Counted from the first letter of the stretch, positions 1-11,040 are shown. The stretch: 64,000 nucleotides of DNA from Dromiciops gliroides (GCF_019393635.1 NC_057862.1:241621941-241685940), one strand, 5' to 3'. Translations and numbers: made by a program. The notes: generated from the letters alone by a model not told the origin.

Positions 1-734
1 CTTAACTGAGAGGAGAAGAATGGGGGAAGAATTAAATAATCAGATAAAAGCAGGAAAGAAAAAGAAAATAATAAGTGGAAACCCCAAAGGGAATGGGATA
101 ACTAATGGGAGGAGTGAGAGGGTGGGGGGAAGAGAGCCAATGGGAATAGGGCCACCTTAAAAAAAGTAAGCTATAATATATACCAAAGACTATACTGAAT
201 ACTGTAAGTAATAATGTGAAATAAAGGAATGAGGAAAAAAATCACCCACAGATGTATAAACACAATATCAATAGAGAGATATGTACTTTAGTGACATAGA
301 GAAAAACCATTAGAGTAAATCATTGTGTCAATATTTTAATGGATCTATGATGTTATTGATATGATTGTTCCCTTCATGAGTACAAATTACAACCCATTGA
401 CAGCTTCCCATACAACAACAACAACGACGACAACAAAAAAGTAAGCTAAAGGAACTGAAGGAACGTGCGTTTACAACAGAATCAGGGAGAATCATAACTT
501 GGGGGGGAAAACAACATTAGAGACAAATGGAGGAAAATATAAACATAACTTTCCTAACAGAGTGTCTGGGAGTGGGGCAGGGTGTGGAGACTGAAGTCCC
601 CTGATTTAGGATTGGGTACAACCCAAATCACCTCTGTCTTATGCAAGTGAATTTGAGCCAAAACAAAAGCTATGATAAAAAAAAAATAAGGTAATTGTTC
701 TCCTAGACTTAAAAGTTTGGAAACTTGGAAACAG
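1..734. other. Unclassified stretch
   Basis: AT-rich sequence without a repeat or gene that I recognise. A short CAA/CGA run lies near 414-436. No splice-bounded open frame is visible. Confidence 0.4.
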
Positions 735-882
735 CTCCCTCATTTTATGCGGGAGGGCCCTGAGACACAGAGAGTTTAAGTGACTTGTTCATAATCATAC
801 AGCTATCAAGCTTCTGGCTGGGGAATTTGAATCTACATCTTCCAGGCTCCAAATCAGTGTCTTAATCACTACATCATGCAGC
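735..882 (-). repeat. MIR-type CORE-SINE, decayed
   Basis: The antisense core reads as a degraded GAGAGTTTAAGTGACTTG followed by a diverged tRNA-like head. It is older than the WSINE1-like copies, with many substitutions and no visible A tail. Confidence 0.6.
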
Positions 883-1089
883 CTTCTCCCTCTACCCATC
901 CCAACATTCCTGCCTTTGTGGAGCATCTATACCAACAGCAAAGCCTACTTGTTTTGTTCCTCTATTTTGTCTAGCAAAACCTCAGCTTCCTTATACCACT
1001 ATAAAGTTACCTGACCTACTAATGTCCAGGAGAAAAAAGCCCACCAGTATCAGGAAATGAAATCCAGGAGTATGGCAAAGGTTTCTTTT

Positions 1090-1266
1090 CTTCTTCTTTT
1101 TTTTTCTTTTCTTCTTCTTTTTTTTTTTTTTAGTGAGGCAATTGGGGTTAAGTGACTTGCCCAGGGTCACACAGCTAGTAAGTGTTAAGTGTCTGAGGTC
1201 GGATTTGAATTCAGGTCCTCCTGACTCCAGGGCTGGTGTTCTGTCCATTGTGCCACCTAGCTGCCC
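1090..1266 (-). mobile_element. WSINE1-like SINE, full length
   Basis: Full head and CORE in antisense, preceded by a long T-rich tail with scattered C. It is flanked by AAAGGTTTCTTTT and AAAAGTTTCTTTT, a near-perfect target duplication. Confidence 0.92.
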
Positions 1267-1428
1267 AAAAGTTTCTTTTAATGTTTACTCTCCAAAGAAT
1301 TCTTTGCCTGGTGCCAGTGACCAGGGCACACTGTTAATCTTTGAATTATTCTAGGGCCTTGGGAAATCACAGTTTAGTAGTAAGGTAGAATATTCCTTTT
1401 ACTCACAAAAGAGCAAACTGGAACATTT

Positions 1429-1591
1429 GTAGTTTTTTGTTTGGTTGGTTTTTTGTGGGGCAATGAGAATTAAGTGACTTGTCCAGGGTCACACAGCTAG
1501 TAAATATCAAGTATCTGAGGTCAAATTTGAACACAGGTCCTCCTGAATCCAGGGCTGGTTGCTTTATCCACCTCGCTGCCTAACTGCCCCA
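1429..1591 (-). mobile_element. WSINE1-like SINE, older copy
   Basis: Antisense copy with more substitutions than its neighbour at 1.1 kb. The target duplication CAAACTGGAAYATTT is found on both sides (1414-1428 and 1592-1606). Confidence 0.9.
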
Positions 1592-1888
1592 CAAACTGGA
1601 ATATTTGATGAGAGCTCTGAGGGAGGAGGTTGGTCTGTCTAGACATTGGGCTCACTTAAGTAGGGTAGTTTTAGGAGTGGTCAATCAACATGGCCCTTTT
1701 TAGAAGTAATAGTTGGGTGGCAATGGCTCTAATATTACAATCCTGTCTAAACTGCCATACAAGTTATTGTACTTTCCCCAAAACTAACCTGGAAGAGTCA
1801 TCCACTCCTCTCAAGACTCCACTGTAGCACTTAAAGCCATGAAGGGTCTACTAACAAATATTTTCCTGTGAGCAGGGCAGCCTAGAGC

Positions 1889-2073
1889 AAATCTTCTTAA
1901 ACTGTGGGTTGAGATCCCATATGGGGTCATGTAACTGAATTCGGGGGTCATGCAAAATTTCGCAACAGTAAAAGGTTATGTATACCTATTTTATATACCT
2001 ATATACGCAGGGTTGAGTAAAAAATTATCTGGCAAAAAGGGGTCGCAAGTGGAAAAAGTTTAAGAAGCCCCAG
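1889..2073. mobile_element. hAT-like MITE
   Basis: About 185 bp with inverted ends built on CTTCTTAAACT and AGTTTAAGAAG. The flanking octamers CCTAGAGC and CCTGGGGC match at 6 of 8 positions, as expected for an old hAT insertion. The body holds the paired motif ATATGGGGTC / AAAGGGGTCG. It has no coding capacity. Confidence 0.7.
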
Positions 2074-2080
2074 CCTGGGG

Positions 2081-2266
2081 CACTGGTGTCAAACTCAAAT
2101 AGAAATGGAACCACTGATGATAAGGATCCCTATGGGCCACATATCCACTTAGTTTGTAAATGTAATATTACCTATATTTTATGATATTTTTATTTGCTTT
2201 GTTAAATATTTCTCAATTACATATTAAACTGACTCAAGAGTTCTGTGACTGTGTTTGATACCTCTG
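2081..2266. mobile_element. Second hAT-like MITE
   Basis: The inverted ends CACTGGTGTCAAAC and GTTTGATACCTCTG bound an AT-rich 186-bp body. It lies within 10 bp of the previous MITE. The flanking octamers do not match convincingly, so family assignment rests on the terminal inverted repeat. Confidence 0.65.
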
Positions 2267-2502
2267 CCCTAATGGGGTTTTGTTTATAAGGGTGAGGGAG
2301 TACAATCCCCTGTTGAAAAAGAGTTGATGAGTTCAAACTTCTGCTATCAGATGAGAAGAAAATGCAGGAATTAGCAAATGATCACCTTTCCCCCACCCCC
2401 ACCTAAAAAAAAAAAAAGAATTGTGAACACACAAAAAAGTGTAGAAGGCAGTTCAGTTTAGTAGAAAGACTATAGGATTTCAAGTTATGGGGCCTGATTT
2501 CA

Positions 2503-2654
2503 TATTGATCTTTTTTTTTTTGAGGCAATTGGGGTTAAGTGACTTGCCCAGGTCACACAGCTAGTAAGTGTCAAGTGTCTGAGGCTGGATTTGAACTCAG
2601 GTCCTCCTGAATCCAGGGCCAGTGCTCCATCCACTGTGCCACCTAGCTGCCCCC
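2503..2654 (-). mobile_element. WSINE1-like SINE
   Basis: Complete antisense copy flanked by a perfect 15-bp duplication, TGGGGCCTGATTTCA. Confidence 0.93.
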
Positions 2655-2920
2655 TGGGGCCTGATTTCAAATCCAGTCTCTGCTTTCTACTACCTGGATG
2701 GTCTCCAATAAAGCACTTCCTCTCTGCTCTCTAATATATTAAATTATATCCAAGATGACTTGTAGACTTATAGCTAAGTCTGTGACTCCATGATTCAGGA
2801 TAAAATAGCCATGACCATTAGCATCAGCCAGTCCTTTACTAGAAAGTCCATGGGAAGAAAGAACAAAGAATATGAATTGTAAGTGAATGTGTAACCAATG
2901 AGAAGTGTACTGCGGGCTTT

Positions 2921-3029
2921 GTTGCTGTTGTTCAGTCTTTTTTTTTTCCAGTTGTGTCTGACTCTTTATGACCCCATTTGGGGTTTTCTTGGCAAAGATA
3001 CTGGAGTGGTTTGCCATTTCCTTCTCCAG
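2921..3029 (-). repeat. RTE-type 3' tail fragment
   Basis: Antisense of the RTE/Bov-B 3' end: GGTTTGCCATTTCCTTCTCC, then GGCAAAGATACTGGAG, GACTCTTTATGACCCC and a GTT-rich tail. It could be the end of an RTE LINE or of a SINE that borrowed this tail, because no tRNA-like head is visible. Confidence 0.7.
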
Positions 3030-3144
3030 CAGTGCAGGCCTTAGTCATGTAGAATAACTGCGTGAGGTGGTGCCCCTTCCTCATGTGACCAGCTTGGTTT
3101 CTGAAAAGGGCAGAAAGAACATTTGTATGGGAAAAACTGAAACA

Positions 3145-3170
3145 AACAAACAAACAAACAAACAAACAAA
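3145..3170. repeat. (CAAA)n microsatellite
   Basis: Six or more perfect tetranucleotide units. Confidence 0.9.
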
Positions 3171-3371
3171 AACTTCCACAATGGAAGAAACACAGCTCTT
3201 CAGATAAAAAGGTGAGGCTGTTCTGGGGACTAGGTCGAAAATGTGAAGAGAGGACCTATTTGAAGACAGACTCAAGTCATAATGGCTGCCAAAGCATAGT
3301 GGGTCCCATTTGCATGAGATTGCTTTTAGATTTTGAAGGCTACAACCAACAAAATGATAAATAACTTTTTT

Positions 3372-3514
3372 GTGTGTGTGTGAGGCAATTGGGGTTAAGT
3401 GACTTGTCCAGGGTCACACAGCTAGTAAGTATCAAGTGTCTGAGGTCGGATTTGAACTCAGGTACTCCTGAATCCAGGGCTGGGGCTCTATGCACTGCGC
3501 CACCTAGCTGCCCC
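3372..3514 (-). mobile_element. WSINE1-like SINE
   Basis: Antisense copy with a GTGTGTG run where the T tail normally starts. Flanked by the perfect duplication GATAAATAACTTTTT (3357-3371 and 3515-3529). Confidence 0.93.
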
Positions 3515-3529
3515 GATAAATAACTTTTT

Positions 3530-5104
3530 AGATACTATGGAAAGATTCTGTAAAGATTCTATAAGGAAAGGAAACTTTCCTGAATTCTACCATTTAAGGT
3601 AAAGATGAGTTAATGACCAATAGGAGGCTCTGATTTGGGACATTAGAAGACATAAGAACTCAGAGAAGAAGCTTTGAGAATAAGCTTTAGAAAGAAATAC
3701 ACAAAAAGGAGCAGAAGAAAGTAAGTAGAGCCCAGGAGTCACAAAAAGCAGGGGAAAGAAGACATAAAAGACTATCATTGAGATAGCAGCTATATAAATG
3801 CTTACTCCCTCCACTGCCCTCCCTTGTCCTCTGCTTTGATGGGAGCCTGCTGATTGAGAGAGAGGAACTACTTGACTGGAGAAAGTCTGGGTCAGCTAGA
3901 CAACTCTTTAGCTGCTGTACTGATTAAAGAAGAACTGAATTCTGTGGCTGTGTACAGAGATGTCTAAGGTTGTTGCTCTTAACTTCTATCTATAGATTGA
4001 GAAAGAGGAACCTCTTGTTTTGACAGGGAGAAGTTAAACTTTGCACCCGTGTTAACTATGAGCTGTTCTTATTGGAGACAAGGTTTTACTTTTCTAGAAT
4101 CTGATTGAAGAGAGCAGGATCCTATTAAATGAAGAGTTGCATGGGCTTTTCTGCATTGCCCAGAAAACCAACCTGAACAGTTTTGTAGTTCTCTGGCTAA
4201 ATGGTACTACTTGTCACTGAATAAGTACTACTATGTCGATCTATTCTTTTTTTCTAAAAGAACATGACACTGTCTCAGCTTCCTGTTAAGCTAAAAGAGT
4301 GTGTCACTGCTTCATCAGTTCAAGAGGAAAAGAGTATTGACTTTGTTCAGTAGAACCAAGAAGGCCAGAAGAGGAGTTGATAACATTATGATTATTAGTG
4401 CTTTTACCTTATTTAGTAAATGTTTTATTTTTGTGGTTAGAGCAATATCATATCTCATCTTCCAATGCAAATTAGGCTAATTTTTTCCTTAAAAGGTACT
4501 GAGATACTCCTCAAAATTTGGTTGTCTCAAGAAACTAAATTCTCAGACTGTTGATATAATTTCTTCATCTCCTTAGTATAAAGCAACTGTGAGGAATTCC
4601 AGGACTTGGCCAGTGGATCTTAACAAATAACAATCAAAGGAACTTCTCTCAGCTAAATCAATTTGAGTTTTGATATACGCCTATTCTTGTTGACTATCCT
4701 TTTCCTGCTATAGCTAAATTCATCTTTTATTTTATTAACTATTGAGTGACTGATGAATGTCTTATTTTGTTCCAATATCCAAAATCCAATGACAGGATGA
4801 GGCCAATTTTGGATAAATGAGTCAGTCTAGAGAGAGAATAAGGTGTGGTTGCCATGACAGGGCCATGCTTATAGTCTATACTAGTCAGAGTGGGTATATG
4901 AGGTCATATCTAGGCTAGAGCTGACATTAGGGAAAGAGGCCATCAATGAATAGAGGAAGGATGTTTATGACCTTGTTAGTGTGATTTTATTTCCTATAGG
5001 AACATCTAGGGAAGCCAAACCACCAATACCAACCCAGAAAAAGGGGTTCTCTAGGTAAAGAGGTTCCACAGATTTTCAGAAACCAAACAAAATAAATTAG
5101 AGGC
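3530..5104. other. Unclassified 1.6-kb stretch
   Basis: No SINE, recognisable LINE coding remnant or gene. AT-rich with many stops in all frames. It may hold old LTR or DNA transposon sequence that I cannot name. Confidence 0.4.
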
Positions 5105-5455
5105 AATCATGCCACCATTCCACTGTCCCTCATGCCTGGAATAGTCTCCCTCTTCCATTTAGACTACTGACCTCCCTGGCTTCCTTTATCTTTTTTTTTT
5201 TTTTCCTGGCTTCCTTTAAATCCCAATAAAATCCCATCTTTTACAGGAAGCCTTTTGTAATCCCTCTTAATTCCATCTTTTGATTATTTTCTATGTATCC
5301 TGCATATAGCTTGTCTGTACATATTTGGTTTTTTGTTGTCTCTCTCATTAGATTGTGAACTCCTTGAGGGCAGGGACTATCTTTTGTCTCTGTGTAAACC
5401 AGCACTTAGCACAGTGCCTGGCACATAGTAGGCACTTAATAAATGCTTAATGACT
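5105..5455 (+). mobile_element. CR1-clade (L2/L3-like) LINE 3' end
   Basis: Carries the diagnostic order CAGGAAGCC, GTGAACTCCTTGAGGGCAGG, GCACAGTGCCTGGCACATAG, TAGGCACTTAATAAATGC. Interrupted at 5189-5204 by a poly(T)-only insertion (see findings). Confidence 0.8.
5189..5204 (-). mobile_element. Tail-only retrotransposition scar
   Basis: A 16-base TC plus T14 run sits between two perfect copies of CCTGGCTTCCTTTA (5175-5188 and 5205-5218). A poly(A) tail with target duplication but no element body is the simplest reading. Confidence 0.65.
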
Positions 5456-6556
5456 GACTGTAGGTAATTTCAGTTGTTTGTAAATTGAGTCAGGCCATGG
5501 TAAGCCTCTGTATTTCTGTTTTTTCCAGGAAGTTTTCTTCTTGAGAGCATATCTCTATATTCCCCAGCGTGCTGACCATCATGAAGGCAGCTGGGGAATC
5601 AGGGTGTTGTATCTACAGTTCCTTCACTCAGGCATGTTCTGTGGTGTGGTTTCAGTTGGTTACCTCCAACAATGGTAAAATATAATTTTTTTTTGGTCCA
5701 GGTGACTCTGTGGTAATGTAACTTTTTGGAAATAGTTTTGACAGCATTATCTGGTTTGCTTTTGTTCTGAAATCCCACCTCCATCATAACATTTAAAGGG
5801 CCCAGGCATGACATAACAGCATACACAATAATTTTTATTAGTATGCTTTAATAACTCTTAACTAAAGCAATAATTTTCATGAGAGTTTTATGACATCTGT
5901 TAGCATGAGAATTTGGCTGAACCATAGAGCTTGGCTAGAGGCTGTTTAGCAGGTGATTGCACTATCATTTCCCCTAAATAGAAGTTGTGTTCAGTTAGGA
6001 TACTTAAAGAAGAGAAAGAGTGCTCACATTTGCAGGCATATTTGGAGATCAGCCACAGAATGCTACTATTCTTGAGTATTCTAGAAATGACAGAAAGATG
6101 GACCCAGGTAAAACAGCTTCATGAAGTGGAAAAGCATGTTGGTGGTTGTCTTGGTGATCTGGCTCTTCTGCTTGTTGTTACATTATATATGTCCCAATGG
6201 GGCTCAGAACCTTTGGGAAAACATCAAGGGGAAGAATTGTTATGCGTGTTGTTTTTCATCTTTGTATCTCTGGGACCTCTCTCTGTAAAGTCCTGTTTCA
6301 ATACCTCGTCATGGCTTAGAGATGACGCTAGATTCTGAAAGGCTAGACCAACTGAGGACAAGCTCTGGCAAGCTTTACCATGCTTTTGTAACACCCTTTC
6401 TGGAATACTTCCTCAACTTGCAATCACATTCTCAAATTGGATCCTCAGAGGGCAACTGCTACTTCCAGATTCCAGGTGATACGTTTCTAAAATTGTAGCT
6501 CACAAGCCCCCACTAGTGGGCTTGTCATTAACAATAAGCTAATAGTCACAATTAGT
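5456..6556. other. Unclassified stretch with a repeated motif
   Basis: A 117-codon open frame (5985-6338) shows no domain or signal that I recognise. The segment at about 6310-6400 resembles 10960-11040 on the same strand, so at least part is an interspersed repeat rather than an exon. Confidence 0.4.
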
Positions 6557-6559
6557 TCT

Positions 6560-6712
6560 TTTTTTTTTTTTTTTGGTGAGGCAATTGGGGTTAAGTGACT
6601 TGCCCAGGGTCACACAGTTAGTAAGTGTTAAGTGTCTGAGGCCAGATTTGAACCCAGGTACTCCTGACTCCAGGGCCTGTGCTCTATCCACTGTGCCACC
6701 TAGCTGCCCCCC
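6560..6712 (-). mobile_element. WSINE1-like SINE
   Basis: Antisense, full length. The duplication is ACAATTAGTTCTT on both sides. Confidence 0.92.
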
Positions 6713-6933
6713 GACAATTAGTTCTTACAAAAGAACTCATGGTAGAAATGGTAGCTACAAAATATTCTCCCTATAATCCTGGAGTGTACCCTCCTACAAA
6801 TACACACAATATAGAGAAAAAGTGTGGACACAGAGTATGATGTTAGTGAGGCACACTGAGGCCAAGGCAACTCACAACATCATTGATGAAGGGCCTTGGT
6901 ATCCTTTCTCTCTTTGTAGAGTCTTGACAAGGG

Positions 6934-7043
6934 CAGATAGATGGCATAGTGGATAGGATCTGAGTTCAAATTTTACCTCAGACACTAGCTGTGTGACCAT
7001 GGGCAAGTCATTTAATCCTCATTGCCCTGCAAAAAAAAAAAAA
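6934..7043 (+). mobile_element. CORE-SINE, internally deleted
   Basis: The head GGGCAGATAGATGGCATAGT joins directly to GATCTGAGTTCAAAT, so about 25 bp of the tRNA-like region is missing. The CORE and an A13 tail are intact. Confidence 0.85.
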
Positions 7044-7592
7044 GAGAGAGATTTCTGCCATAACTAAAGGCAGCCCTAAATAGACCCAGATGTGACAATA
7101 ACCCTAATTGTCTCCAGTTAAAAAAAAAAGACTTTAATTGTCTTCACTTAAAATATACACACTCCCCCAAACACCACTTTTTTGGTGGGGTCAGGGAATG
7201 GTCAGAGGAGGCAACTATCACCTCAATGATAAAATATCTCGTTGTCTATGTTCAAAATGATTTAACCAAGGGCCTGTTTTTTTTATTAATAGCCCTAGAT
7301 AAGAAGACTAACCTTGAGTCTTCAATCATTCTAAGGGTCTGTCTCTGGAATCTTCTAGTCACATAAAACATTAATTTGGATTTGCAAAGCAAAGACTCAG
7401 AGTTGACTTTATCTTTGGTCCTTTTAATAACAAGAGCCAGGGCCAATACAAATTCCCTAGTCTCTGTTACCAAGAAAAATATTCGGGGATACTGGGCACC
7501 ACTTAATCAATCAGAATTGAAGAAACTTTGAGAATGCAGTGATGCTTGGACTCCATGTGTTTAGCTCCACATGAAACAGCATTAGCTCTTTT

Positions 7593-7741
7593 TTTTTTTT
7601 TTTTGGTGGGTCAGTGAAGATTAAGTGACCTGCCCAGGGTCACACAGCTAGTAAGTGTTAAGTGTCTAAGGCCCGATTTGAAGTCAGGTCCTCCTGAATC
7701 CAGGGCTGGTGCATTATCTACTGTGCCACCTAGCTGCCCCC
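7593..7741 (-). mobile_element. WSINE1-like SINE
   Basis: Antisense, full length. Flanked by AGCTCTTTT on both sides. Confidence 0.92.
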
Positions 7742-7769
7742 AGCTCTTTTCTGCCTAATAAAAAGAATG

Positions 7770-8150
7770 TCAGGAATGCAACAAAACTCATTCTCTGTCA
7801 CAATTTTCATTCTGCCAACCTCCCAGTTCCTCAGTTTCCTTAAATCTCATGATCTAGTCTCTATCTCAGACACACATAGATATGATCACACACTGGATCT
7901 TACCATTCCTCACAAGTGCTCTGTTTCCCTACTTAGAAACTTTGTCATTTCTCTGTCTGACCATAACTTTGTATCCTTTCAAATCTTCTTTATGCCTCAC
8001 TGCATCCTAAACCTATTCTTTGCTCTCATTAAGACCTCTAATCTCGGTACCCTTCAGTGATTTCTCAGGCCATTATCCCTGCTCTGACTTAAATTTTCTA
8101 CGCTATTCAACCTAGATCCAAGAGTCAACCAATTCAACCCTATACTTATG
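7770..8150 (+). mobile_element. CR1-clade LINE, endonuclease-RT linker remnant
   Basis: The plus-strand frame from 7767 encodes a stretch with SHDLVS, HTLDLTI and SLSDHNFVSFQ. This is the pattern at the end of the endonuclease domain in L2/CR1-type ORF2 proteins (HTLDLVI...LSDH..VSF). It is a fossil, with no intact ORF2 upstream or downstream. Confidence 0.65.
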
Positions 8151-8454
8151 CTTTTATTCTTTTGGTTGGGCTTTTTAAAGCCTTCATCCTATCTGGACAA
8201 AATTTGACCTTTATTAGGTGGTTATCTAAAAAGATGCTCGATATCAGTGACCATAGACAAGACAAAACAAAATGTAGCAATGATAGAATAGTTCAAATTG
8301 ACAAAGGTAGGGTGGATCACTCAACCAGAGGCTTTCAATTTTTTCATTTCCTATGTTTAAAACAATTTGGGAGGAGATATAGAGAGGAAGGATGATTGAA
8401 GGGAAAACGACTTGGAGAAAGTGGAAGGGGGCAGGATCAAGAGTACATCAAGTG

Positions 8455-8619
8455 GGGGCAGCTAGGTGGCGCAGTGGATAGAGCACCGGCCCTGGAATCA
8501 GGAGTACCTGAGTTCAAATCCGGCCTCAGACACTTAACACTTACTAGCTGTGTGACCTTGGGCAAGTCACTTAACCCCAATTGCCTCACTAAAAAAAAAA
8601 AAAAATTAAAAAAAAAAAA
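8455..8619 (+). mobile_element. WSINE1-like SINE, first of a same-target pair
   Basis: Full length with a GCGCAG head and a long A tail broken by TT. AGTACATCAAGTG precedes it at 8442-8454 and follows it at 8621-8633. Confidence 0.95.
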
Positions 8620-8633
8620 GAGTACATCAAGTG

Positions 8634-8782
8634 GGGGCAGCTAGGTGGTGCAGTGGATAAAGCACCGGCCCTGGATTCAGGAGTACCTGAGTTCAAATCC
8701 GGCCTCAGACACTTGACACTTACTAGCTGTGTGACCCTGGGCAAGTCACTTAACCCCCATTGCCCTGCTCCCCCCCAAAAAA
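8634..8782 (+). mobile_element. WSINE1-like SINE, second of a same-target pair
   Basis: A different subtype (TGCAG head, CATTGCCCTGC 3' end). It begins directly after the second AGTACATCAAGTG and is followed by a third copy at 8783-8795. Confidence 0.95.
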
Positions 8783-9135
8783 AGTACATCAAGTGAGGGG
8801 TTGGCCTTTGTTAGAAGAACCGCCTCATTTTCAGAATCTAGAGAAAGGAACTGAGAATGATATGTGTGTGATCATATCAATGTTGTCAAGGGGTTTTAAA
8901 ATGAAGGGAAGAGGAGAAGACTGAGGTCAATTCATATGACCTTCATTTTCTCAGTGAAGAGGCAAAGTCTTCAGCTGAGAGAAAGGAGGCAGATTGAGGG
9001 TTGAAGAGAGAAGTTTTGGCAAAGTTTTTGTAGGAGTGGGTTAGAGAATAAAATGGTGGCGAACAAAAAGATTGCCTTGCTTCAGCAACAGTCAAGTTGA
9101 AGTTGGATAACATGAATTCACTAAATCTACTCTGG

Positions 9136-9258
9136 TGGGGCAGGTAGATGATGCAGCAAATAGAGCACTAGCCCTGGAGTCAGGAGGACCTGAATTAAAA
9201 TCTGGCCTCAGATACTGTGTGACCCTGGACAGGTCATTTAACCCTGATTGCCTCAATG
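9136..9258 (+). mobile_element. CORE-SINE, decayed
   Basis: The head GGGGCAGGTAGATGATGCAG and the core TGTGACCCTGGACAGGTCA are recognisable. Older than most copies and without an A tail. It abuts the RT remnant that follows. Confidence 0.8.
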
Positions 9259-9900
9259 AGGATGAAAATGACATCAAGGCCAGCTACAGCATGAATGGTA
9301 AATTATCTAACTTGAAAAGGCTACAAGCCAAAACTAACGTTGAGGAAGAATTAGTGTGTGACTTTTTGTTCACAGATGTGAACACTCAATGTGGCCTCAG
9401 AGGCTAAGATGTAATTGGGTTGGGTAAACAAGGGGTTTTGAGATGAAGTCCTAAAACTCCTAAAATCTCTTGTTGGGTAATGGGTTAATTCTCTGTCATT
9501 TTGTGCTAATTTTGACCTGACAATTAATACCATGAAAACAGAGGTTCTCCACCAGCCAGCACCACACGATCCATACATGAAACCATCGGTTACAGCAAAT
9601 GGAGAAATTTTGAATGCTGTGGTTAAGCCCATCTACCTTGGCAGTATATTTTCCAGAGATATACACAAAGATGATGAGGTTGATGCACACATTGCCAGAG
9701 TTAGTATTTAAGAGGCTCCAAAAGAAAGTGTGGGAGAGAAGAGGTATTAGACTGCCTACCAAGCTGTGCTGAGCTCATTGTTATATACCTGTAAAATCTG
9801 GATCACTTCCATTTGAATTGTCTTAGGAAAATTCCAAAGATCACCTGGCAAGATAAGCTATCAGATATTGAGGTCCTTTCTTGAGCTGAATTGCCCAGCA
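9259..9900 (+). mobile_element. RTE-like LINE reverse transcriptase remnant
   Basis: Frame-broken translation gives LSNLKRLQAKTNVEEELV, then a degraded active-site block (FTDV where FADD is expected). This is followed by NTMKTEVLHQPAPHDPY, VVKPIYLGSIFSRDIH, DDEVDAHIARV and YTCKIW. The order matches RT palm and thumb blocks of RTE-related endonuclease-RT elements (RLQAKT, FADD, KTEVLHQPAP, YLGS, ARI, YACETW). Stops and frameshifts make it inactive. The clade assignment is from memory; the RT nature is clearer than the family. Confidence 0.65.
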
Positions 9901-9906
9901 TCAAAC

Positions 9907-10055
9907 CCTACTGCCATGGGCTGGGAGCACCTAGATGGCACAGTGGATAGAGCACATTCCCTGAAGTCAGGAGGATGTGAGTTCAAATGCTGCCTCAGAC
10001 CATGGGCAAATCACTTAACCCTGCTTGTCTTGAAGAAGAGGAGGAGGAGGAGGAG
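9907..10055 (+). mobile_element. CORE-SINE, diverged, GAG-rich tail
   Basis: The head GCACCTAGATGGCACAGTGG is followed by a core lacking the TAGCTGTGTGACC block. It ends in a GAGGAG run instead of poly(A). Confidence 0.8.
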
Positions 10056-10738
10056 GGAGCACTTGCTTTATGTGATGTCATCTCTCACTCTTTCAGGCTA
10101 ATAACAAAGCACCCTTAATAGTGTAGAGACATCAGGACTGTGGAGTTTACTAGGGTGAAAGAAGCTCCTCTTAACAGGAGACTTAAAAATATAATACCTT
10201 AAAAATACTCATGAACAACTAGTCTTGAGAGTCAGGTGTTTTTTTTCCTGAGCTTAGAAAATTGGACTCTTCTTTAAATGGTAACTCCCAATAATAAATT
10301 TACTTTCAGGACTTTTTGTTTTAAAATCCTCATTCCAAATGCCTTTAGGAATACTTAACTTTTTTCAAATGACTTTTCCTGCAAGGACTGAGGCAGAGGT
10401 ATGTTTTCCTAGACAATCACCCTGAACAGGAGCCTTGATTTGCTAGGAACTTCCTTTTTTTTCCTGAGTTAAAATTATTCTTTACACAACACCTGGTACA
10501 CTTTTTTTGGGGGGGTCTGGTGCTTAGTTTGGAAAGTTTTGTTGTTGACACAAGCACAGTCCAGGTGCACACCACACAGGTCTGAGTTGCTTCAGCAGAT
10601 GTACTTCCTTCTGCTCTAACCATGTGTTTCAGGCAAAATACTTGGAGAAACATTCTCCCTCGCCACATGAGCAGTCATAGCAGAGAAACACATACAGGTT
10701 TAGTGACTTGTCCATGGGTTGGGGGGTTACCAATTATC
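10056..10738. other. Unclassified stretch
   Basis: No repeat, RNA gene or coding feature recognised. Confidence 0.4.
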
Positions 10739-10750
10739 AAAACAAGTTTT

Positions 10751-10894
10751 TTCGGGGGGGGGGCAATGAGGGTTAAATGACTTGCCCCGGATCACACAGC
10801 TGGTAAGTGTCAAATGTCTGAGGCTAGATTTGAACTCAGGTCCTCCTGAATCCAGGGTCAGTCCTTTATCCACTGTGCCACCTAGCAGTCTCCC
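10751..10894 (-). mobile_element. WSINE1-like SINE
   Basis: Antisense; the T tail is replaced by a G10 run. Target duplication AAAACAAGTTTT / AAAACAAATTTT. Confidence 0.9.
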
Positions 10895-10959
10895 AAAACA
10901 AAACAAATTTTAATAAACTGGTTAAGTATATACACAGACATTTTCTCCACTAAAGTTTT

Positions 10960-11040
10960 GCCTTATTGTGGTATGGAGGTGACCTTGGGCTCTCAAAGAC
11001 TAGACACCAACAGAGGACAAGCTTTGGCTGGTCCCCCCCA
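10960..11040 (+). repeat. Unclassified repeat also seen at 6.31-6.40 kb
   Basis: Both copies share AGACTAGACACCAACAGAGG-like and GAGGACAAGC blocks. In one frame each reads G-x-E-x-T-L-x-S-x-R-L-D. I do not recognise the family. Confidence 0.45.

Noticed and set aside
5985..6496. 117-codon frame and a following 65-codon frame with possible splice-like edges
   Set aside because: Part resembles a second site at 10.96 kb, so it is likely repeat DNA; no domain, no supporting exon nearby.
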